From Euborellia annulipes (lineage: Eukaryota; Arthropoda; Insecta; Dermaptera; Anisolabididae): 64,000 bases of DNA. The notes under the pieces were generated by a model. The model had not been told where the DNA came from. It saw only the letters and a list, made by a program, of their open reading frames with translations, and did no database searches. Positions 56,353-64,000 of this stretch are shown here, piece by piece (position 1 is the first letter of the stretch; every line of letters begins with the position of its first letter). Made by a program: the position numbers and the translations under genes. The DNA lies in the NCBI GenBank assembly GCA_023213315.1, contig JAKCPI010006305.1, positions 1 through 64,000 on the forward strand. The letters run 5' to 3'.

Positions 56353-56704
56353 TTTTTTTAAAGTTCTTTTCGGTATTTTTGGCCATTTAAAAACCAGATC
56401 TTATTTATTCATATAAATTGTTATACATTATAATTCGGAAGGGAGCAACATATTTCTCCCACAAGTGAATCAGTAATATAGAAATGATTTTGACTAGGTA
56501 GAGCTTTGTTTGAAAAGAGATAGAATTTTTTCAAACAACGCCCAAATAGACTGTAAATAAGCCAGTCAATATATCGTTTAAAGATAATAAATTTGCGAGA
56601 TAAGTTCGTGTTTGATTGGGCAAAAATTGTGCCCCCTGGACTCGAACCAGGACCTCCACGCTTTCGCGGCGGGCCGACTACCTTTATCCTAGGTCGCCGG
56701 CCCA
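56353..56704 (-). mobile_element. tRNA-derived SINE (family D), complete
   Basis: Minus-strand head GGGCCGGCGACCTAGGATAA and a perfect B-box in CCTGGTTCGAGTCCAGGGGG. A body of about 260 bp follows, then AAATGGCC, ACCGAAAAGAACTTT and an A-tail abutting A16. The tail resembles other SINE families here. Insertion at the family A end T-run is likely. Confidence 0.8.
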
Positions 56705-57119
56705 ATAAACACATACTCTCTCATCCGCCTATTATTCAAATGAAATTAAAATTTCATTCACACGAAAAAAGATCTTAAAAACTGCACGCCGAAATAATTT
56801 TATTTGTTAACGATTATTCCACTTTGCACAATTCGCAATTTAAATAGTACCAAGCAACTATTTACAAATTTGTTGTTTTAATGGCTTTTTTCCATTTAAA
56901 TTTGTCATAATTTTAAATCTGTTTAATTCTTCATTCAAATGTATCATCAAAATTAAATTAATTTTTTTTTTTTATTAATAATTTTATCTATATATTACAC
57001 AAAATTAAACATTTGGCCTTTCACAACTTGTATATGTACTGTTTATATAGCCTATATAACAATAACAATCAAAAACAATTTTTGTATTTTTTTTTTTTAA
57101 TTTTTATTTTGTTTGGTTG
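56705..57119. other. AT-rich stretch
   Basis: No recognised gene or repeat before the promoter candidate. Confidence 0.45.
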
Positions 57120-57190
57120 GCGTCCTGAGCGATTGTTGTTGACCGAGCTCCTCAACGCTGAGAGAACGCGCATGCGCACAGCTTAGTATC
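57120..57190 (+). promoter_or_regulatory. candidate promoter with NRF-1 palindrome
   Basis: GC-rich patch with GCGCATGCGC at 57168-57177, the palindromic NRF-1 (insect Ewg) site. TCATTT at 57189-57194 fits the TCAKTY initiator, placing +1 at 57191. NRF-1 sites typically lie just upstream of start sites of CpG-type promoters. No TATA or clear DPE is seen. Confidence 0.45.
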
Positions 57191-57287
57191 ATTTGACACT
57201 AGTTTCCGTTTAGTGTTTGTTAATTAAATTGATAGTGAAGTGAAAGTGAAATCCCAAATTTTCTTGATACTATCCTCAATTAATAAG
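57191..57287 (+). other. candidate non-coding first exon (5' UTR)
   Basis: From the initiator A to AATAAG|GTATATA, a good splice donor (GT at 57288). The 97 nt contain no ATG; in-frame stops occur. If real, the gene continues rightwards beyond the window. Confidence 0.35.
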
Positions 57288-57598
57288 GTATATATCTTTT
57301 AATTAATACTGTATTTATTATTATCTTCTGTAAAAGATTCTAAATTTAGGAAATAATTTATTTTAAAAATCATTTAGAAGTCAGAGCAGCCTCCTTATCT
57401 TACTTTTTTATTTGAAATATCTTAGAAATCATGAACATTTCATCTCTTGTTTTTATTATTTAGGCCTATTTGTTTTAATACTATTTAAAAGCATTTAATA
57501 TTTAAGTAATGCGTATTGGCTGCTATCTTAAAAGCTTAATAACTTAATTATTTAAATTCATATTGTTATCTCTACTCTTTAGTTGAGTGTATTTTTTT

Positions 57599-57629
<31 letters not shown>

Positions 57630-58289
57630 TATTTCGGTTCCTGAGGACATTACACTTTATTTTATTTGAAAATGCATTTTATCGATGGTTTCTAGCGGGC
57701 ATTCAACAGCCTTCATCATCTCTCCCACCCATTCAGATGATGAGTATTTGTTTTATTTCATTTATTGAAAACAATTTGGTGCGTGATCTATTTTATTTAA
57801 ATCAGCTGTTTTGAAAAGGAAAGGGAATAAAATTTAATATACCCCTTGAAAGACTTATTTCTTTTATGGCCTTCTAATAAAATGATCTATAAAAAAAAAA
57901 ATGATATTCTCTTATGAGGAAATATTTTAACTCACAATTGTCAGAAACTAAGGTGTTTTATATCAACTATTAAAGTAATCTTCATTTTCCTTTTAACGTG
58001 TTTTTGCTTATTTTTATTATTTATTGAGACTGTTTCTCGTTTCATGATTGATCAATTAAAATTTTAAGCTTAGTCTATTTTTTTTAAACATTTTTGGACT
58101 CCGTTTGTTTTATTCATATTTTATTTTTAATTCTTCACTAAAATAATCAACCCTTAACCCAGTGACCTAAATTTCTTTCAAGACTTTGAAATCTTATCCC
58201 TCTCATAAAATGAATAATTAAATAAATCTAAAATTAAAGTAGCCTAAATAATAAATAAAATATCTGTAGATGAAATTAAGTATGGTGGG
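57288..58289. other. AT-rich stretch, putative first intron
   Basis: AT-rich, with one 75-codon frame starting at 57587 driven by a T-rich tract. No exon recognised. Confidence 0.4.
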
Positions 58290-58500
58290 ACGATTCAGTA
58301 AGGGAATGGCTTTCCACAGTAAAATAATTTATTCTGCAAATATTTCGGTTATCCTCATCATATACAGAATTACTTCTCATTTCATATTTTATAATGCCTT
58401 TCAAACACGATCCACATTTGTATAATTTGATGAATTGAAGATGGATTGTCCAATCCAAAATATTTGCTGAATAAATTGTTTTACTCTTCAGTGACAGTTA
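58290..58500. mobile_element. fold-back element
   Basis: Left CAGTAAAATAATTTATTCTG and CAAATATTTCGG mirror right AAATATTTGCTGAATAAATT and GTTTTACTCTTCAGTG imperfectly. ATTTCGGTTATCCTCATCAT carries the motif of the other fold-backs. Confidence 0.7.
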
Positions 58501-59984
58501 GTTCCACCCATTCTATATATGATTATTTCATTGTTTTTTTTTTTTTTTAATATGGAAATTATTAGTGGAAATTTTTGAGGTTCAAACCTTAAAAATTTTT
58601 CCATAAACAATTACATCTTTTAATAAAAACAAAAAAATAATCACATGTAGAATACCAATGCATGGGTGGAATTCTGAGCCATTTATTGTTATAAATATAT
58701 ACACAAATGGATTTATTATTTGTTGGTTACTAAAAAATACTCAATTCTTCATTCTTTGCCCATCTCCACCCTTCTTTCTTTACCATTTTAATTTATTTCC
58801 ATAGGAAAGGAAATAGACAAGCAAATCTTGACTAAAATAGTTCTATTTCCTGAATAAAGAATTAGAACTAACAGATTAAATATTAAACTTGTTTCACGTT
58901 TCCTTTCCTTAGCCTTTTTTTTAAGAGTTTATTGATCCTTAGACTGTTGATTTTATAGATTTTTAGTTCTTAAAAAAAGATTGTTTAATTTATTAGTTTT
59001 TTCAAAAAGGAAAAAAAACATAGTTAGGCCTTAGCAATCATCGATTAAGCAGCTTAATGAGAATTTTTGGGATATTGAATAATTTTATGAAGGAGAGGCA
59101 AGTTTTTATTTTTACTTTTAATTACATAAAATAAACAACCGTAATATGTTGTAGCCTATATAATTAAATTTGAGGTTAAGCTGTTTGTTTTTGCACCATA
59201 TTTATTATTATATGGCAATTGAGATTTCAAACATTTACTCATTGAGGAAGTAATTTTAATAACAAATTACCAAAACAGTTTTACTTAATTAAATACCTAA
59301 CAAACTAGGCAGTTAATCGATAAGTGATATTTAATTATTAATATATGGAATAAAAAAATTAAATGCGTGAAACAGCTCATATCTCTGGAATGTTTCAAGG
59401 TTCAAGCAAGTTCTTCATAAAATAATTATTTTTACAAAAACGAGTATATGATCATCATCTTTTTTTTCAAAGAATTTTTATTTTTAATACTTAATTTTTC
59501 TATTTCTTCCAATTACTTCAAATTTCCAAAGTATGTTTCTGATTTTAATTGATTTTAATCTATCATTTGTCAATATTTATCATTTCTAAACATAGCAGAT
59601 GCAAAAATGGGCCACTCACGTAACTTTTGCCCAGAGAAGTAAAAAAATGCGTCTCGTTTAATTGTTTTACTGACTTGTGAGTTATTTAAAAAGTAGAACA
59701 TTTTTCACTTAAATATTTAACAGAATTTTATTATTAGTCACATATAATTCTAGTACAACTCAGAAATAACTAAACTAGACATAACTGATATTTATTTGAT
59801 TATTAAAAATTCGACTTAATTTCTGGTTTACTGTGTGATTAGCATACACTACTAATTGTAGATCTGTACTTGTAGAGTAAATATGGAAGTAGTTCTTTAC
59901 CAAAAAGCTTTTTCAAAAGTTTTGAAATTTATAATTTTTTTTTTTGCCTTATGATAAATTTTACTATTTCAAAAACTTTTCATT
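58501..59984. other. AT-rich low-copy stretch
   Basis: No recognised gene or repeat. Confidence 0.5.
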
Positions 59985-60118
59985 CCTTCATGTTTTTTCG
60001 AATCCAGACTCACTCACACACACAAACATAATTCTGTAAATGGATTTTTTTGACTCAGGGAGGTCTAAACCATTGAGGATCAACAAAATCTCGAAATCTC
60101 GTTGAATTTTTTGATTGA
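59985..60118 (-). mobile_element. family A fragment, inverted (A17)
   Basis: CATTCCTTCATG, a CACACACAC tract, TTTTTTTGACTCAGGGAGGT and AAAATCTCGAAATC. Core only, diverged. Confidence 0.6.
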
Positions 60119-60699
60119 TTGACCTATATTACTTTTAGAACAAAATTTTAAAATCCTATTTTGTACTCACTAATTAAAAAATTAGCTATTTGTGCGAAAA
60201 ATTTAATTGGTCCTATCTGCACGTTTCTTAATCCAGCTGCCATCCTAGACTTAGTATAGAGAGATCAGTGGAAATCTCATCAAGACAAACAAACAACCCT
60301 TGTTCCCTGAATCTGACAAGATAGCAGCCGAATTAATCAGAAAGGGTTCTAGTAGCAAGCCAACCAGCTAAATACTATTCATTTCGATTCAGTATCAATT
60401 AACTTGACCAATCGAGTTATATGTCGATAAACAAAAACAAAAAAAATTTTTATTCTTAAAAATTTAAAAGAATATATATTTGAGAAAAGACATTACTTAT
60501 TTAATTGTTAAATCTGTTTTACTCTGTGGAAAATGTAAAATTAAAATTATTTCGCTTACCAATCAAGTTTATAACTAATTCATCGGCTCAAATTTCCAAT
60601 GAGAAAAATCCGTAACTTCAACAATTAATTACTCATTATTCACTCCTCCAAGAAAATAACGCCCCATTAGATAAAATAATACTTTAACAACTATAAAAA

Positions 60700-61008
60700 A
60701 ATTTGAGCTAATAAAAAAAAAAAATTATTTGGCGATTCCCGCGGTAAAAGCCCAAATTCCATCTCTCTCCAGTAATTTGTGCCAGACCTGATACGTTGTG
60801 GTTACAAAAAACGCGCCCGGGGAATTTGCCCCCCCCAAAATAAACTCTGAAGGGTAACTTTCATGGACATATTACTGAGGTGGCCTCCCGTTTCCTCGAG
60901 GAGGCATCATAGAGTTGGATAATTTATTGCCATGAGGTGAATTTGAACTCGAGTTGTCTTCAACTCAGGATTGTAAGCTTAACTGCTTTAACCACTCGAC
61001 TAATCGCT
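60700..61008 (-). mobile_element. SINE with class II (Leu/Ser-like) tRNA head
   Basis: On the minus strand: TAGTCGAGTGGTTAAAGCAG, a long variable-arm-like part, and CTCGAGTTCAAATTC as a degenerate B-box. A non-coding body of about 200 bp and a T/A-rich end follow. Not an intact tRNA gene: the acceptor arm does not pair. Confidence 0.55.
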
Positions 61009-61160
61009 AATTATTAAAATTCCAAAAAATCTTTTGGCGAAAATAATTATTAATAAAGTGAAAAATAAAAGTTAAATTCTGATTTTCTTTTCGCACTTTT
61101 TTATTTACAAATATACAAAATTTTGTAATAAAAAGTGAAAGAAAATTAGGATTTATCTTT

Positions 61161-61409
61161 TACAGTGAAACCTCGCTTAACGAGCATAATTCGTTCCAGA
61201 ACTTCGAAAAAACACTCGTTATGCAAAACAATAACATTCTCCAATAACGCCCTCCCCCCCCCCCATGACACAGTCTGATGTAACAAGAGCACAATCCGGG
61301 ACTTTCTCTCCTGTCACTCGTTAAACAAGTCATTTTTTTACAATTTTTTTTTGCTCGTTATGCGAATTACTCTTTATGAGAGGTGCTCGCTATACGAGGT
61401 TCTACTGTA
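61161..61409. mobile_element. pogo/Tigger-like MITE
   Basis: Left TACAGTGAAACCTCGCTTAA and right TATACGAGGTTCTACTGTA are inverse. CAGTNNAACCTCG is the pogo-type terminus. TA at both ends. The interior has CTCGTTATGC words and a C-run (about 61253-61264). Non-autonomous. Confidence 0.85.
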
Positions 61410-62737
61410 TTTTCAATTTTTAAATAATTATTAAATTAAATTGTCCAAAATTCAGAAACACTTCCCTAAAATTTGACGTAGTCCTCAGCATGCTTTTTAA
61501 TTACGGGTATTATTCCTAAAAAAAAAAGAATTTTTCTTGAAAAATAATTAATTCAAAGTATTTGTAAAATAAAAGTGCAAAATATAGCCCTAATAATAAT
61601 TAAGATACAACGACAAATACGGTATAATATATCCCTAATAATAGCTCTATATTTTTTTTTAGCATTAATTTCTGCTAACCGGTATAAAGTAAAGTATTTT
61701 CCACATTTCCATTAGGGTTTAATCATTCAGAAAGTTATAGAAATTTCTAATTTTCCTGTCCTCTTTTAACATATAAAACTTTGTTTCAAAATTTCTACTG
61801 GTTGAGATATCCAGAGAGGAAAGAGCAGACAGACGGACTGACTGGTATTAGCAAATTATATATATGGATTATTAGGCATAATAAAGTTCCCACCTCCCAA
61901 CTTAGCCTAATAATCTAAATAAAAACTTGCCTTGAGGCCGAAGCATTATTTGCATGATCGATTCCCGTCATAAGCGATTAAATTTATTAAATTATATTGA
62001 CTACCAATTTAAATAAATATGTACGTCATGCATTTATACAAAGAGGAGGCGAGTGAAATAAATTCAACTAGTCAATTAATAAATCCCAACTTTACTTTTT
62101 TATTTATACTGTATATAGAGATTAAAAAATATCTTAAATTTATCAAATGTCTTTGCCTTTATATCTTGCGGAATAAGTAAAACGTGAGAAATAAAAATTT
62201 TTATTTCACTCTTTTACTATGTTTCGGTCAATCATCTGAGAACATCATTTCGAATTTATCTTGTGAAAAAGACACAAATTCTTAACAAACTATAACATGG
62301 CATGTCATCTTGAATTTTATTTATTTTAAATTACGTTTTATTTACAAAAGATAAAAAATTAATTTCAATAATTTATTATCAAACATCTCAACTCATCTTT
62401 TTTTTTTTTTTTAATTTAAAAAAAATGCACAATAAAACGTTCAGGGTATATATCATTTTCAAAAGTACAGATAAATTCGTTAATAAATAAAAGCTCTCAC
62501 TAGAAAAAAAGTCAAACTCATGATTAATTCACGAATCTTGAAATCAATTCTGGCCATCAGGGAAAATATATAATGGCAAAGCATTTAAACATGAATTTGA
62601 TTTAATACTTTTTTAAAAGAGAAAAAAATTTGAATCTGTTTTATTAGGGTATTATTAAGTATTTATATTTAAATTTCGCCCTATTTTTTAAACTTAATTT
62701 CTTAATTATTCTCTTGAAAGAAAACTCTATTTCAAAT
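61410..62737. other. AT-rich stretch
   Basis: GACAGACGGACTGACTGG near 61830 may be a scrap of the GTCC/GTCT repeat. GTTTCGGTCAATCATCTGAG near 62221 recalls the fold-back motif. No gene recognised. Confidence 0.4.
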
Positions 62738-62800
62738 CGAAAGTTATGTTCTGTGCTTGTCACACCAGATTTTTCGTGTCTACATATGTTTAGTTAATTA
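62738..62800 (-). mobile_element. family A terminal fragment (A18)
   Basis: CGAAAGTTATGTTCTGTGC, TTGTCACACCAGATTTTTCG and a TTTAGTT remnant. Half of the terminal palindrome only. Confidence 0.7.
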
Positions 62801-63540
62801 GGTAGTTTGATGATACTGCAAATCTTAGCCAGGGCCATACAAAGGGTTGCTTCCATTATTTAATGTTGATTTCTCTAGAAAAATCACTAGAGCCTTCCGA
62901 AACAGCAGATTTTGAAATGCTCTTCTCCCATTAATTTTTTACTAGTTGGTATATACATTTGTTTTGCTTACTGGAAGTTAGAATCGAACTAATGTTATAA
63001 AAGAATTCCACTTTTCTTGTGTTATGTAAATTAGTTTTTTGCGAACTGACATTTTTAGCTCATCATATAGGATGGCAGGTGTTCCTTATTATCTGACATT
63101 TTTTTTTTCTTCTAGTTATTCCTTGTTTCTAATCTGCCGGAGTTATTCCACCCCGAATTCAGTTCAATAAAAAAAAAAAAAATACATTTTACTTTTTTAT
63201 TAATCGAAAAATGTCATTTTAAAAAGTCCTTCCTTGTCTTACAATTAATTTAATTTTTTTTTTTTTGTTTTCTAAAAAATATTGACTAGGAATCCTGTGG
63301 GATTTCATTTCATATCCTGAATTGAATTATAAAATGAGATTTAGACAAAGTTGTCTTATAAAGTTTTTTTCAACAAATCTTGACTTTGCATTAAAAAATG
63401 AAGACATCAATTTAGTCATTGAATTTGAGATTAGACTGTCGAAATTCATATCAAGTATTTAGGCTACTAAATAAACAAACATATCACCAAGTGTTTTTTG
63501 AATTAATTAATTTTATATTCATTAATTTTTTTCACCTACT
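62801..63540. other. AT-rich stretch
   Basis: No recognised gene or repeat. Confidence 0.5.
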
Positions 63541-63765
63541 AATTTTTTTTTTCTCATTCACACTCACACTCACCCACACATTCACACAAACAGTCTTTTC
63601 GGCAACTGAGGCCATTTAAGACTTTTAGACGATAACCGTTGAAGTAATATATACTCGTATATTGGGGGTTCAGGCATTTCTATTTAAGCCATCTGATATC
63701 TAAATGGCTTAAATAAAATCATCGGATTGCATGAGTCCGAACCCGGGCCCCCCCGGCCCCACCGA
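63541..63765 (-). mobile_element. tRNA-derived SINE, head degraded
   Basis: On + from the tail: TCTCATTCACACTCACAC, CAGTCTTTTCGGCAACTGAG, the CATCTGATATC hairpin and CCGAACCCGGGCCC. The tRNA 5' half is lost where the next family A copy begins. Confidence 0.75.
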
Positions 63766-63775
63766 ACCCTCTGAC

Positions 63776-64000
63776 AGAGAGAAAGTATTGAATTGATGTC
63801 AAAAATTCGATGTCGAGATTTTGATGGAAATACACGTTTTTAGGTCCCCTGAAACAAAAAAGTGGTTTTCGCAACATGTTCTGTCTGTCTCTGTCTGTGT
63901 GTGTGTTCTATTTTAAACATGATCGCATTGAGCTAGGAGGTTGAAATTTTATATTTTAGTTAGGCCCACCTGAGGTGTGAAAACAAGCTTTAAAAAAAAA
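63776..64000 (+). mobile_element. family A, cut by window end (A19)
   Basis: GACAGAGAGAAAGTATTG, TCAAAAATTCGATGTCGAG, a CTGTCTGTCTCTGTCTGTG tract and the start of the body. The left hairpin half is lost at the junction with the SINE. Confidence 0.8.

Noticed and set aside
56593..56714. Possible tRNA gene (perfect B-box, tRNA-like arms) on the minus strand.
   Set aside because: The acceptor stem does not close and a SINE body with an A-rich tail follows, so it is a SINE head.
57587..57814. Plus frame of 75 codons downstream of the promoter candidate.
   Set aside because: Starts in a poly-T tract giving a FLF-rich run; no splice or homology support linking it to the candidate first exon.
128..64000. 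Regularly recurring CTGGTGTGAC palindromes as a CRISPR-like array.
   Set aside because: Copies are kilobases apart, in both orientations, and embedded in 680-bp elements; the genome is eukaryotic.

Overview
This window is AT-rich, non-coding, repeat-saturated eukaryotic DNA. It has TC/GA, GT/CA and CTT microsatellites, poly-A/T tracts, tRNA-headed SINEs, 5'-truncated LINE tails, hAT and Tc1/mariner-type MITEs and many fold-back palindromes. The style fits an invertebrate genome, most likely an arthropod (insect or crustacean). The species cannot be named from the sequence. No complete protein-coding gene is visible. Nearly all open frames are chance or lie inside repeats, so the window is best read as intergenic or long-intron sequence.

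The dominant component is one dispersed family, called family A here. It is about 680 bp when complete and has about 19 full or partial copies in both orientations. Each complete copy starts with a TACTTTCTCTTACC(TA)n hairpin, has a variable GT/GTCT microsatellite at a fixed internal place, and ends in a palindrome of about 100 bp closing with GTCACACCAGATTTTT. The plan resembles non-autonomous Helentron/DINE-1-like elements, but the assignment is inference. Several hAT-type elements have identifiable 8-bp target duplications (993-2107, 3470-3658, 7362-7553, 8026-8567, 27658-28165, 41148-41299). Mariner/pogo-type MITEs lie at 1120-1344, 1512-1890, 43875-43914, 49181-49439 and 61161-61409. A 0.9-kb element with ACAGGGTGTTTC ends is at 21338-22232, and a 1.1-kb element with arms of about 430 bp is at 54083-55172. 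At least four SINE families seem to share a 3' tail around TGCCGAAAAAGAC. LINE remnants are at 18900-19445, 33467-34290 and 37214-37373.

Region by region: 1-2150 is family A plus a hAT element carrying two mariner MITEs. 3.1-3.85 kb holds two strong palindromes. 5.3-8.97 kb is family A, a CpG-rich block, hAT insertions and SINEs. 9-17 kb is mostly AT-rich low-copy DNA with a few higher-complexity blocks. 18-22 kb is repeats. 22-28 kb is AT-rich with a palindromic cluster at 25.1-25.6 kb. 28-41 kb is dense in family A, fold-backs and LINEs. 41-50 kb has MITEs and fold-backs. 50-57 kb has family A and the long-armed element. 57.1-57.3 kb looks like a promoter with a first exon. 58-64 kb is AT-rich with a few repeats.

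The best candidates for host function are an NRF-1-type palindrome, initiator and splice donor at 57.12-57.29 kb (+), a 62-nt internal exon candidate at 36617-36678 (+), and CpG-rich or complex blocks near 6.3, 14.7-15.0, 20.8-21.1, 28.9-29.1, 38.1-38.4 and 44.6-44.9 kb. No bacterial-style operon, CRISPR array, rRNA or intact tRNA gene was seen.
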